From Ramazzottius varieornatus (Eukaryota > Tardigrada > Eutardigrada > Parachela > Ramazzottiidae), in contig BDGG01000012.1 in the NCBI GenBank assembly GCA_001949185.1, positions 1,072,035-1,136,034 of the forward strand: a stretch of DNA of 64,000 nt, read 5' to 3'. Position numbers and translations under genes: made by a program. The notes below the pieces were generated by a model that saw only the letters and a program-made list of their open reading frames with translations, did no database searches and had not been told where the DNA came from. Positions 47,540-59,264 of this stretch are shown here, one piece after another (positions within the stretch are counted from its first letter, which is position 1; every line of letters begins with the position of its first letter).

Positions 47540-48526
47540 ATGATGGCTCCAACACTGGATGCGCGTTTCAAGAATCGCAAAGTCGAGTCACCGAAGGTGC
47601 GACCGGAGCGTCAAAAGTCACCGTTGGATAACACGGTTCCGTCAGTCGAAGAGGACGACGGTGACTCGCCCGGAACTTACATGCCCATCCCCATGATTGT
47701 ACGTTACGGAGGTACTGCATACGTAGAACTGGATGTCCTGTTCAAAGTCTTATCGAAGTGGCGTTTTAGCAAATAAAGAAATGTACGTAAACCCCAACGC
47801 CGGCTTCGCCAGTGTCATGGACTATGTTCGCGAAAAGCTGTCGGCATCCTCGATCAGTAAGTAGGGAACTGACCGGAGAGATATACGCACAACTGTCCCT
47901 AATTCATTATGTTTCAGTACGAAGTCATTATTCATGGTTTCTATCCACTTTGACTAGTGTCAGAAGAGGACCACATCGAGCTTTGTGATGAGAAAGGTCT
48001 GCTTCTCAACCCGGACAATTTCCCTAATATGATGTACATGACTAGTTTTATCAAACCCTCAAGCGACGAAGCCACATTTTATCCGGCGAAAGTAGAGCGT
48101 ACGTAATTTGTGAACAACATGCAGTATGGAACTGGTGAACAAAAGCATTCCCTGGTGTTTTCTGCAGGAGACGAAAATAAAAAGGTTATCAAGCTGGATG
48201 TTCTTGTGAAAGACCCGGAACATACAGTACCGGAAGTGTTCATCAAGCTAAAGAAGGACTACCACATTTTGCCTGACGGAAGAACTCGTACAGCAGCGAA
48301 AAAAGACCGAAGTAAATGACGATTCAAAAACCAAGTTTCTCGGATCAACTTCCAATCTTCCACCTTGATTTCGCGTTCTTTTTTAGTTGATGTGGCGCCT
48401 TCATCACCGAAAGCGGAAAAGCGGGGTCAAACTCCCATGCCTTTTGACCGAGAGCCGTCGGTCATAAGGTCCACCGCAAAGAAAACAGCGCGACGGTCGA
48501 GAGAGAAATCAAGAGGGAACAAATAA
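47540..48526 (+). CDS. CXorf65/C22orf15-like protein (227 aa)
   Basis: Homologue of a poorly characterised ubiquitin-like-fold family known by the names CXorf65 and C22orf15. Five exons join in frame: 47540-47711, 47770-47856, 47958-48098, 48168-48311 and 48387-48526 (684 nt). The core begins MIVRYGANKEMYVNPNAGFA, which parallels the C22orf15 start (a beta strand, FGAG-type turn, then NPxC/AxxxxxxxxxR). It continues VREKLSASSMSEEDHIELC with LCDEKGLLLN, and then YPAKVERDE. A 50-residue N-terminal extension and a basic, Ser-rich C-terminal tail (KKTARRSREKSRG) are added. Function is unknown. Vertebrate members are expressed mainly in testis or ciliated tissue, which is family knowledge and not visible here. 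Confidence 0.7.
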
Positions 48527-49014
48527 AACTGCCTCAAGAAATCCTGGTTCCTTATTAGGAGCAGGTGTCCTGCTGCCAGGTTATAGAGCGTTCTTTCCTG
48601 CTCGCCGGCGGAACCTTTATAAGCCGTGCCGATGTGACGCGGTACCGTAAGTGTAACATTCTCGGCGTATAGCCACAGTAGTCCTCTTCCAGTTTCGTCA
48701 AGAAGATCGAGGACAATGCATAGGCTGTATCAGACGCTATCATGAATCAGCTCTGACTAGACCAACGTGGACCATGAGATCAACAAAAATGGCACACAAT
48801 CTGAAAGCTAAAACAGGAAGAAATAAATAAACAAACGATGCAAGCTGCATGGTTATAAGCATACACACACACATAAAACTGGAAAACCACCCGGCACTTA
48901 AAACCTGACTAGACACGATGAGCAAACACTATTGGCACAGTTCGTTGCAACAAGCCTTGGCTGGAAGTGAATCATATGAGAAGAACAATTAATAGCGAAG
49001 AATCTTTGGTTCTT

Positions 49015-52000
49015 TCAAACCTCATCCCAGAAGTGGGTGGCTATTTCGCCGGGTAGATCGGACACAGAAACTGAAGAGTACATGCTTCTCGGCGAGCCAG
49101 TTACCGGTGACAGTACAGTGTCTCCTCCAGCAAACTTAACCTGGCGAGGAGAGACCGGACTGGGCGAGGACGCACTGCTAACTGATAAAGCCTGTGGGGC
49201 TTTGAGCACCTTCCGTAGGGAGTTGAGGTCGATCTGGATGCCACTGTCGTTGGAACAGGAACCGACGGTCGACGACTCTCTGACTGATTTCTGCTTACAG
49301 TTTGTCTGCGAAAGAAATCATGAGTGAAATCACCAAGTTCAGAAGATTCTTCCACGGTTCTCCACTTACTTTGATCCACTCATCTTCCAGAGCTTCTTGG
49401 GCAGATAGACGCTTGTCGACGTCGACATTGATTAGTTGTCGTATGACATCTTTTGCGCCTTCTGATATTGGATCCCAGTACGGAGATCGGAACTCAAACT
49501 GTCCGCTCAGGATTTGCCCGAACAAGACTTCCTGATCCTCTGCGTCACTACAAGTGAATGTCCTTTGAAGCGTCTGTTAACTCGAAGAAAAATTTCAACG
49601 TACCTTTGAAAAGGCGGATAACCGCACAACAAAATGAACAGAGTAACACCTACAAAGTAAAGCTGCCAAGATGAAAGGCTGAACCCTGCTTAGACGTCAC
49701 AGGTCTTACCAGTTGCCCAAATATCGACCTTCGCTCCATATCTGCAGCAAAGCATTATCCTTACATTATCATGCAGAGCACAAACACAACGCGTGGGAAC
49801 AGCGACCGAAGTACTTACCCAGCCTCTAACAGTATTTCGGGCGCTACGTAAGTCGGAGAACCGCAGATCTGAGTCAGCACCTCGCCCTTCTTCATCAGCG
49901 CTGCCAACCCAAAATCCGCAAGTTTCAGTGATCTCGTTCCACTGACGCTGTGCGTCACCTACAGAAAGAGGAAGTGGGTAATGAGGATGGTTTTTTTACA
50001 AAGTTCTCAACATTTCGGTGTTACCAGTAAGTTCTCTGGCTTGACGTCTCGATGTACCACAGAGGAGCGATGAAGGTAATCCAAGGCTTGACACAAGGAC
50101 CGAATCAATTCGGCGGCCTCCGTCTCCGCGAACTTCGTGTTCTCCGACAGAAGCGAAAACAGGTCGCCCCCCTTTACCAGTTCCATTACTACGTAAAGAC
50201 GACCGGCAAATGTATACTCGTCCAACAGATTCACAATATTCGGATGCTTCAAGCCGCGGAGGATGCTTATCTCGTTGCCCACAGATTTCTGCACACGAAG
50301 TCAGTAAAAACTAACGAGTTCTACTTCCTCTCTCAAATCATTTAAATATCAGATACCTTATCGCGGATCTTGTTCCTTTCGATGATCTTTATAGCTACTG
50401 GTCGTCCAGTTCGCCTGCAAAGAGCACAGTTAAAACTGGAACTTCAAATACGGAAGTTGACGCGTCCTTTGGCGAAGAAGATACCGGTACAGCTTATCTT
50501 ACCATTCAATACACTCGTGCACGCTCGCAAAGTTCCCATTGCCAATAGCTCGACCAACATTGTAACGATCACGAATATCAGGTGGGTGGTTGATATTAAA
50601 GCACGACGTGATCATCTCGTGCTGTCGTGGGAGCGTCATCTAGAGCAAAATAATTTCGATTAGTAACCGTTCTAATTTTACTAAACCTCGTATTCGTTCC
50701 TCACCCGTCTCGGCAACCTGGGCGATGCGCTGAAGTCACGGGCCGTCATTGCGTTAGTATAAGTCCCATCTAATTAAAACCGTAAATTGAAGCTGATCAC
50801 TGAAGTGGAACTACGAGGAGCTTCCTGTCCACGTACTGTATGCACTTCTTCCGTTACGTGTATGGGCTTTCCTTCTCACCAAGAGTTTTTGCTCTACAAA
50901 GAACGGAAAATTAGCCGTACGCAAATGCCAAAAGCGCTCGGTGCATGACGCTGTCAGTCAAGACCCCGTACCTTCCAAGTCCAAGTCGAGATCCGACCGA
51001 GCAACACGACCGCTGACAGAAGCAACAAACACTTCTCCGTTAAAGAAGTCCGCCAGTGTTTGACACTATGAACAAAGACAAATATGTAAACAGTTTTAAG
51101 TACAAGCCAGAAGGGGTCTTCACACTATCACACATCGTCACTTATAGGTTTCCCTAACTGCACGATAAACGCACTGATTCCCATAACAGTTTATGTGCTT
51201 CTAGAACATCGTAAAGTGTTATGGTCAGTCTCACGGAATCATGTTTCCTCCCTAACATGACTACTAAACTCCCTGACAAGTTTGCCGATATCATGGTTTA
51301 ACTCTCAAGTCAGTAAAGCGGAACAAAAAAGCGATCGATATTGACCATCTGTGCGTCGACTGGACAATCATTAAATAGAGCTCTGTGTGTTCAGTCGAAC
51401 TTGGTCCATAGAGTAATAAAGCCGTGCTGACCCAACGAAGGTCAGTATACTTGACTTCGGAACAAGTTTTGCCATTAATATCGATCGCCTCTTTGTTCGT
51501 CGATGAACACATCACGAGACGACAATCAACTTCGAAATCTAAGAGCATTGGCAAAGCCGGAACTCACCTCGCCAAGTTCGATGTCGAAGACTTTCCGAAT
51601 CGGTCCCGGAAGTGGGCTAAAGAAGTTGGTGGCCTCGTCGAGAACGTGTAAGAATGACTGGGTGGTTCGCTCATCCAGTAGTAAACGCATCAGTCTTCTC
51701 GGCTTTGGTCCATTCAGGAACATCATGACGCGTTTGGGAGTCATCAAGTTCAAGGTCGACACGGTAGCCTTTGGACCTAGAAAATATACCTGGATTTAGT
51801 TTAAACTTGAGGTTCGGATTTGGTTCACAGTACCTCTGGAAGATCGCGGTTCAGCATAAGAACGGCGCTTGAGAATGTCTTCATTGGGAAGCTGAAGTGA
51901 CGGCTTAATCGGCAGGTAGTCTAACCGCTTTAGAGTTTCCGTCGAGGAACAGACATAGGACTTTCCATCCAGCAAGTGATCCAAACTCGTGACAGTCGTT

Positions 52001-52374
52001 CCTTCCATGTTCAGTATGAAGCGCACGCCATGGGGCATGAAGATTTTGTCGTCGAGAAGGCGAGTCAGATCCTTCATCAAAGCAGTCAGGGTTCGAGTCT
52101 GATCAGGTTGGATCGCCACAGTTAAGCCACCGAAGAAATGATCTCCATTGCGGAAAAAGCGAATTCTCTTGCTCTTGCGGTCGGTGTTCTCTTGTGCAGT
52201 GGACAGCGAGCGATCGCGAGGGGTAACTGATGAAGTCCTGGTAGGTATCCGAAGGCTCCGAGTCGACTGCTTGAACGGCATGGTTTTTGTGGATTCTATG
52301 CTTGGAGGGGTTGCATTCCTAGAGGACGCCCTTGAAGTTAAAACAGCGGGTATAGACACCTCCAACGCTTCCAT
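49015..52374 (-). CDS. DCLK: doublecortin-like kinase (about 667 aa)
   Basis: Microtubule-binding Ser/Thr kinase. Exons: 51834-52374, 51568-51776, 50972-51065, 50880-50893, 50503-50639, 50357-50414, 50025-50288, 49819-49958, 49710-49741, 49604-49649, 49370-49547 and 49015-49305 (2,004 nt, all phases consistent). DCX domain 1 starts at [20 protein letters not shown], and DCX 2 reads [17 protein letters not shown], ending [15 protein letters not shown]. The kinase has the glycine loop [51 protein letters not shown] and DIWATG. The 95-residue tail is Ser/Pro-rich. The 14-nt exon (agcaaaaactcttg) is proposed only because its splice sites fit and it restores phase. Exons of 32 and 46 nt lie in the kinase C-lobe. 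The start at 52374 follows an acceptor-like ctatag, so a 5' exon is likely. Confidence 0.92.
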
Positions 52375-53083
52375 CGCTTCCTATAGACAACGATGAACGG
52401 TTAGCAAAGTCGTTAACAGAAGAGTGAAAAAGAGTGTGGGATACTCGTACTACTTACGTTGCTTGATGAGTCCCAAGGATCGCTCGGTCGCGGATAGACG
52501 CTTTCTAGCCTAGTGCTTCCATTTCCGCGGCTCGGTGGGAGCTATGAGCTTCATTGCTTCAGTAGCGCTGCGTCAGGGATAAAACTTGTTTGCGGACAGA
52601 CGGAGAAAATTTGCCTCGAACGAATGACTGATGGAAGCGGTCCAACTGTGGAAACATAAACAGAGTGCCGACTGCGGCTTGTTCGATTATCTCATTCACT
52701 CGCTGGGCCGTTATTTCTCATCCCAGTCTGTCTTATCGGAGGGCTCTCAATCAGCAATCAAACAGAGAGCGTATGGTCCAGACTCCCATCGGTTCCGTGG
52801 TTCCGCCGTTCGCCGTTCGCGTGTAAATACAGCAGAAGCAGCTGTTTATGATTCTCCAGAAGCAATTCGTTGTGATCAAATATTCTGGTCTTTGCAGGTG
52901 GCCTTAACCTTCGGGCGGAATCTGGTAGACTGGTAGAGCGACCTTCAACCGTGTCGGCCTTTACGAGCTAGCGCAAAGCCCCTAGCGCTTGTAGAGGACT
53001 GCCTCGTGGCTCAGGTGGGACTTGGGAAAACTTTCACCCGAAACCGTCAAGCAACATCAGTCCCTGCATCCTCGATCGCAACG
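52375..53083. promoter_or_regulatory. divergent spacer DCLK / NIT2
   Basis: 709 bp between divergent starts, likely including 5' non-coding exons of DCLK and the NIT2 promoter. The plus-strand frame at 52631-52936 is open but unrecognised. A tRNA-like look around 52.93-53.00 kb does not fold. Confidence 0.4.
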
Positions 53084-54693
53084 ATGTCAAAGTTCAAGTT
53101 GGCGCTAGTTCAGCTGAAAGCGGGGCTGGACAAGAAGGAGAACGTTTCCAGAGCACTGCAGTTCATAAAGAGGGCTGTTAGCGAGCACCAAGCTAAAGTT
53201 GTGTCACTTCCAGTTAGTGTATACCGTAATTTTCTATGCAAATCAACCGCAATTAACAATTTCCTTAACTGGCACGAGTGCACTCCCCACGAAATTAACC
53301 GAGGTCCAACTTGTTACAGGAGTGTTTCAACTCGCCATATGGAACTCAGTACTTTGCTCAGTACGCCGAGAGCATTCCGGGTCCGACGACAGATGCTCTG
53401 TCCGCTGCTGCGAAGGAGCACCAAATTTACCTAATTGGCGGTAAGAACGAACGACGAACCGGCTAGTTTCTAGTGGTACTGTCAAAGCTGTAACCCTGTT
53501 CTGCTTGAATCTTCTCAGGTTCGATCCCCGAGATAAGCGAGAAAAAGCTGTACAATACCGCTACGGTATTCGGACCCGACGGTAGACTCATTGCCACGCA
53601 CAGAAAGGTTCATCTCTTTGACATTGACATCCCCGGCAAGATAACATTCCAAGAGTCGGCAGTCCTGAGTTCGGGAGACAAGTTTTGCACCTTTGATACA
53701 GGTTTGCATTCATTTGCCCTAGGAGTTCATGAGTGCTTTGGGTCGTTTCCGTCGGAACGATCTGGTTTTCCAGTAGAATTCCAGGTCGATTTTTAACAAC
53801 GAGGTTTCTTCCGCCGTTCAGAGTTCTGCAAGATCGGAGTTGCCATTTGTTACGACATACGGTTTGCGGAGATGGCAATGTGCTATGCAAATGCTGGTAT
53901 AGTATCGTTTTGGTCCAAGCCTCAGTTTTTCTTGAGTTGGGTAGTCGTGCAGGGTTTGGTTCAGCTTCCGGGTTGTTCTTAACAGGTTGTAGCTTGATCG
54001 TTTATCCTGGAGCTTTCAACATGACCACAGGTCCGAAGCACTGGACGTTGCTTCAGCGAGCTCGTGCAGTGGGTAAGCATGCCACGTGTTCAGAATATGG
54101 TGTCTAAAGTACACCTTTTGGTGGAGGACGCGGAACCGGAAATGCAGTATGTGTATAGTGATAAAACTGATACATGCATTCCTGCTTCTTCCAGACAACC
54201 AACTGTACGTCGCCGGAGTTAGCCCAGCTCGGTCAGTTCATCTTGCACACATTACTATTGCTGTTCTAGACCACAGTGATGGTCACCCCTGTAATTCCTC
54301 AAACTATTGCTCGTTACAGAGATGAGCAAGCTTCCTACGTGTCTTACGCCCATAGCAGTATCGTGAACCCATGGTGAGTCCGCAACACTTGCTTAATCAC
54401 AAGCTACAACCAAGTCACCATGCTCACTAGATTGTTTTTCAGGGGAGAAGTGTTGGTCGAAGCCGATGAGACTGAGCAAATCATTGCAGCAGATATAGGT
54501 AAGAGATGGTTTCATCTATCAATAACAATGATTTGTGATCGTGAAATCCAGTAACCACGAAGCTCCACTGGTGCTGACCAGATGAGCTTTTGCAGACACA
54601 TCACTCATCGAACAAGTCCGGAACCAGATACCGATCATGAAACAGCGACGCCGAGACCTGTACACGCTGGATTCGCCATTAATGAGGCTGTAG
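53084..54693 (+). CDS. NIT2: omega-amidase NIT2 (279 aa)
   Basis: Nitrilase-fold hydrolase that converts alpha-ketoglutaramate and alpha-ketosuccinamate to the keto-acids. Nine exons join in frame: 53084-53212, 53320-53440, 53519-53701, 53822-53896, 53986-54072, 54195-54231, 54320-54373, 54443-54498 and 54596-54693 (840 nt; human 276 aa). The catalytic triad is present: Glu about 44 ([11 protein letters not shown]), Lys about 113 ([11 protein letters not shown]) and Cys about 154 ([13 protein letters not shown]). Other blocks are [32 protein letters not shown] and SSIVNPWGEVL. The tail is [19 protein letters not shown]. An in-frame Met 78 bases upstream (53006) is not supported by homology. 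It converges on ASH2 with 400 bp between stops. Confidence 0.96.
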
Positions 54694-55093
54694 ACGAACT
54701 CCAGAGGGTCCCCACCCAGGGCTATGGTCCAGACGCTAAAATTGCCAAAAGCTATAGTACGTATCTGTCTGCGACTAACTACCACTTTAAATTTTTTCCG
54801 GTGTTATCAATTTGCTCAGCGCGGATACTTGGTCTATCCATACATCTTTTATCGCAAGATTTTACAGTTCAAAAGTCCGCGAACGGTCTAGCGGAAAGCG
54901 ATAAACATTTTTGCATAAAACAATAACGATACCCATTCTGCGCATGTGTAACCAAACCGTAAAGCCAATAAATTAGACACAGGTGAAAAGCGGCAATACG
55001 AATACTGTCGCACGACAAAGAAGAAGCAAGATAACGAGGTAAAAATGCAGATACGACCACAAGAGTGGTGAGTGGCAAATACCGTGTGAAGGC
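54694..55093. other. convergent 3' spacer NIT2 / ASH2
   Basis: 400 bp between two stop codons, holding both 3' UTRs. No additional gene is seen. Confidence 0.5.
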
Positions 55094-57487
55094 TCAGAAG
55101 TCCAACGTGTTACAAATGTTGTAAAGAATGTCTGCCACAGTCTGCTCCACAGAAGATTCATTTACTCTTTCGGTCACCTGAAGCACAAAAAGGAGATTAA
55201 TTGTCAGATCACAGTAAAACTCGAAAGGAACAAAAGCAAACACCGTACGAAATACACCGCAAATTGAAACGAGAACGATTGTTTCAACTTACAGGCAGGA
55301 ACGCTAAACTTTTCGGAGGAAAGTCAAAAGCTGAACCGAAGTTAGCTCTAACAACGCAACTTTTATACAGAGAAATGCAAGGAAAGTAATGCCCGGCGTT
55401 GATGTCGCTAAAAGCTACCCCTTGCGATACCCCGTTCTTGAAGAACGTGATCTGCAAAACCGAAGAAATAAACAGGTAATTGAAGCTAGCCACAACACAA
55501 GCTTTCCACATACCTTGCTTCCGGGTACAGAACGAAGCTGCTGGACTTGTTTGGCTACCTCATCCTTGACTTCGTAGTACAGATGGTTTTTGTACTTGAC
55601 GAGGGGCTGAAGCAAAAACCACAATCAACAGGCACATAACACTGGGCGAGCTGGGGAGTTACTTCCAGTTAGCAAACAGCAACTTACTTCGCTCTTGCAA
55701 GAGTCCGGTAGTACGTCCGCCACTTTCTCCGGTGGCGGAATTTCGATGTAGCACCCAATAACATCGCCTACTCCGTATCCATCGGAGTAGTGCTTGCCCC
55801 TCGAGTCGTGGAACTTCGTGCCTTTCCGGGATCTCCAGCTGTAGCCGAAGCGGTCGTATCCGAGAGGAGCCTGCAGTACTGAAAAGACCGTTCCCCATCC
55901 TGCTCGGATGGCGGCGTTTCCCGGGCATTCGAGCACCTTGAACTCGTAGTACCAGCGTCCATAGCTTAAAGAGTGCGTACCACGAACCATGGAGTAGCCT
56001 TTGTCACCAGTTACCGTAAGACCATCTGATGACATTCTCAACTGAGGAGCTAGAACAGAAAGCGAAGATTAGCACGAGAATGGAGAAGAAATACAGTAAA
56101 TGTAAAAGAAAGTGCTGTCTAACATTACGAACCTCGTTCTTGGGCGGAAAGGCTCATCTTGGTTTCCACAAATACTCGGTACATATGCGGCGGTATCTGT
56201 CGACCCTGTTGATCGTGCCACTCATCTGGGTTGTTGAGGTACGTGGTACTGAGAGGAGAGTTTCTATCACATTCGGCGAGTATATATCGGAACGGTGGGT
56301 TGTTGGCGGGGAACTCTGTGGGTACCCCGGAAGGGAAGGCTTTGAGAGCGGTCAGCGGATCCATCTTCGGTTGAGGTGGTGCGGTGGGTGCCGTTGCGCT
56401 CTTCTGGCGTTTAACTGATCGCACAGACTTTTCAAAGGCGGCTGCAGAAACCAATCTCGTTATGCATGGCTTCGTTGCGTATTCGTCGTAGCTACCTTGT
56501 GCTTTCTGCTTACCCGTGGGAGCTAGACGCTTCTCGGATTTGCCAGTAAAAACAACGAAGTCGTAGGGGTTGATTTGACGAAGGTTCGTGATCTCAAGGC
56601 TGTACCGCGCATCCGTACTGTCTTCGTCCTTTTCCATACTGAACAAAATCTTGTTCGTGTTCGAACTCTGCAGAGAATCAAATAAATCTTATCAGCATCA
56701 GGGGAAAAGGCACCGACTGAAGAAGTTTTCTCACCAGTATTTTCGAAACGGTTTCGCGCCATGTCGACTTATTGCGTCGAGAGTCGCTGGTCATCTTGTC
56801 CCAATATCGGTCGATGAATGGTATAATTTCGCGATCTCTAGAAAACGCCCTCTCGATGCTGCCTCTCTTCTCACAGGCTGCGGTCAGGTTGGCGATTGCG
56901 GTCGTGCAGAGCTCCAAGAAGGTGAAAGCCTTCTCGAGATAATGGTGCGCACCCGAATGACTGCACGCTGCGCAGGTGTACTCGTAGTTCAGGCTATGGG
57001 GAAGACAGGGCTTTATGCTGCAACAACAGAATCATGTGTTCGCGTAATTCTGTGCACTTTTGCCAAGTACTGTGCCACAGAGACTGCGGTAACATACCTC
57101 AATGGACCACGACTGGTGTTTCGGACAACTCGTAAAGGAAACCATGTTCCACATCCCGAGCACTGATATTCCGCTGTATCGAAGAACCTGCAGCATCAGA
57201 CAGAAGAGCACGATCATATGTTATGACAGCGAAGCGACAGGACCGTACTGTACACACCTCACGTCCACAAGGTCGAGAGCAGAGGGCTTCTTGACGCCAG
57301 GCGTTTGGCTTCCCTTCTCGTCCGGTGATCCTGGTGCGGAATCGGTCGAGGGACTTGGGACAGCTGTCAATGGCTTCATGACGGACAACATGGTGTCTGC
57401 TGGCTCGGGGAAGTTCGGACTGGCCATGTTGGGCACTATGGCCATGTTCACCGTATCGGCGGACATTAGGAAGATGGAAGAAAACAA
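55094..57487 (-). CDS. ASH2L: ASH2 (ASH2L), core subunit of SET1/MLL H3K4 methyltransferases (611 aa)
   Basis: WRAD-module protein that stimulates H3K4 methylation. Eight exons join in frame: 57258-57487, 57098-57187, 56735-57017, 56133-56667, 55688-56049, 55514-55606, 55293-55451 and 55094-55177 (1,836 nt). An N-terminal Pro/Ser-rich segment precedes the Cys-rich atypical PHD region ([24 protein letters not shown]). The winged helix follows ([17 protein letters not shown] with [15 protein letters not shown]). A linker carries the [10 protein letters not shown] block, and the SPRY domain comes next: [57 protein letters not shown] and [14 protein letters not shown]. The C-terminal DPY30-binding helix reads [18 protein letters not shown]. 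Its architecture equals human ASH2L. Start Met is 57487; Met 57466 is an alternative. Confidence 0.95.
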
Positions 57488-57877
57488 ATAGAGTGTCAGG
57501 ACCGGCTAATTCGCTTCCGTGGACACCGTCAAACTTCCCACACAAACATCTTCTGCGACCACCAGATGGACGAGAGCGAGAGGATTGACATGTTGCAAAG
57601 TGGAAGATCCGAAGATCATTCCGCTGCGGAATCATACCCATAACCAAATCAATAATCAAACATCGACAAACAAACATAGCTTGATTACTTGATTCGGTGG
57701 CGAGGTGATATTATTTTTTACAGATTTGCAGTTTTCGTATCGTTTTATCGAAATTAATTTTTTTGAAAACTTTTTCATTTTTCCTTTGCTTTCTGGACCT
57801 TAAAGTCCCTTTGCATTTCGACATCTTGAGCAGAAATCTTTCTGGGAGAAACTTGGATCACGTATCGCACAAAAGAA
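57488..57877. promoter_or_regulatory. divergent spacer ASH2 / TMEM254
   Basis: 390 bp between divergent starts and therefore a likely shared promoter region. It contains an AT-rich, T-run segment at about 57.71-57.79 kb. No named motif was found. Confidence 0.45.
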
Positions 57878-58556
57878 ATGGCTCCCGTAACTCTTCCGGT
57901 TAAGAAGACCTTCTTTCAGGTTACGGAGTTGAAATGGATGTTCCTCATCAGCGCGGGTTTGGGAATGTTGGTTGTAAGTTTAATTTTGGTACCTCAGCTA
58001 CCCCATCGACCTCATCATACTGATGGATTTCATTGCAGTGGAGCTGGCTGTCTCCTCTGACAATTCCGGGACCAGGAGGCTGGTATTTGGGACCACTGGG
58101 AGCACTCGGACAATATCTAGGCGTCTACTACCCGGCTGTTGTTAGAGCGATGTAAGATGATACCTTTTATACGGTATTTACTTTTGCATTTCCTTTGTTC
58201 CTGTTGTTCGTGTTCGGACATTACACTCCAACATCTAGTCCGCTGAATGCACTATTTAACAACATTCTTGGTTTGCAGAGTCTACCTCACATCGTTGGTT
58301 CATGTGGGGGAAGCTCTTTTCGCCGTGAAGCTCTGCCGGTATGTTCGAAATGCTTCTCTGATAACCCTATTGCGAGCATATATATGTGTATAAATAGGCG
58401 ATTAGAGCACTTCCGCTGTACAGATGCTTTTCTGTTATTAGGGATAGCAATCTGACAAGAACGACTGCGCTCAAGTGGTTCGTCCAGACGTTGTGCTTTG
58501 GAATCGCATCTCTTGGCATCTTGTGGACCCGAACAAAAGCGGCAAAACGATTTTAA
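57878..58556 (+). CDS. TMEM254: TMEM254 homologue (127 aa)
   Basis: Small membrane protein of unknown function. Four exons join in frame: 57878-57973, 58039-58151, 58279-58338 and 58442-58556 (384 nt; human 123 aa). Hydrophobic segments are LKWMFLISAGLGMLVWSWL (about 18-36), VYLTSLVHVGEALFAVKLC (about 70-88) and WFVQTLCFGIASLGILW (about 100-117). The middle loop YLGPLGALGQYLGVYYP and the C-terminal block match human TMEM254 (LGPLGPFTQYL, LIHVGESLYAIVLC, WFLQTFFFGIASL). It ends with a basic RTKAAKRF tail. Ordering of the three helices and exon phases makes the call firm, although the biochemical role is not known. Confidence 0.9.
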
Positions 58557-59264
58557 CGTACTGTATTCCTACCTGACCAGAGAGTCTCTTCTTCATGGAC
58601 TCGTGGTTTATGATTTTATCTGTATGATTACGTTGTCTTTTAGACGAATTAGATCGCCTGATCTTCGCGTTATAACATTCGTCTTTAAGAATTTTTCCTG
58701 GGAAGATTGCTTTCGTTAAGCTCTTCCTGCAGTATTTCTTTCTTCAAAATGATCGGCGAGGGTCTGTCGCACTTCCGACTTGTTAACATGTGCTTCCTCT
58801 TCCTGGTTTCCATCGGTGCTGCACTTTGAGTCTTTCTAAGGGGGATGCTCAATAAGTTTTTGGTTTCACGTTTCGTTTCATATGTTCTAAAAACTTACTT
58901 GTCGAACACTGTCCTAGACATGCGCTGCGGGAAACCAGCTGGTACCCGGAAATGGTAGAACTTAACACTGGTAGCGGTGGTTAATTTATCATACTGTAAT
59001 GGCTCGCGATCATAAAAATGTACGTCACATAATAAAAGTATAAAACATGCAAGCAAGGCCACATTAATTCTGAGAAAAACATCTTCGCACCGAAGCCATC
59101 TTTGACCGAAAGACCGCAGTCTGTATGCAAACGAAAGTACTACCATATGCAGCGAACTAAAACAGAAAAACGAAACTGTTCAGACGTTCGCAGCCTTCAG
59201 CAGTGATTTCCAAAAAGCACTGTGACAAAAATATTCAACTGTGAGATTAACTGAGCACAAAATC
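58557..59264. other. convergent spacer TMEM254 / BTB gene
   Basis: About 0.7 kb with two 3' UTRs. A 25-codon open frame at 58750-58827 (begins MIGEGLSHFRLVN) is noted but unsupported. Nothing else is recognised. Confidence 0.45.

Noticed and set aside
49015-49379. Alternative minus-strand frame beginning in 49379 with many Arg and Ser
   Set aside because: It is out of phase with the kinase exon end at 49370; the frame that continues in phase from 49305 gives the C-terminal tail.
50670-50760. A short minus-strand exon reading RIAQVAET between the DCLK halves
   Set aside because: It has splice-like borders but gives a stop in the next exon by phase; the 14-nt exon fits better.
52915-52995. 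A tRNA-like stretch (ggtagactggtagagcgacc)
   Set aside because: It cannot be folded into a cloverleaf with matching acceptor and T arms.
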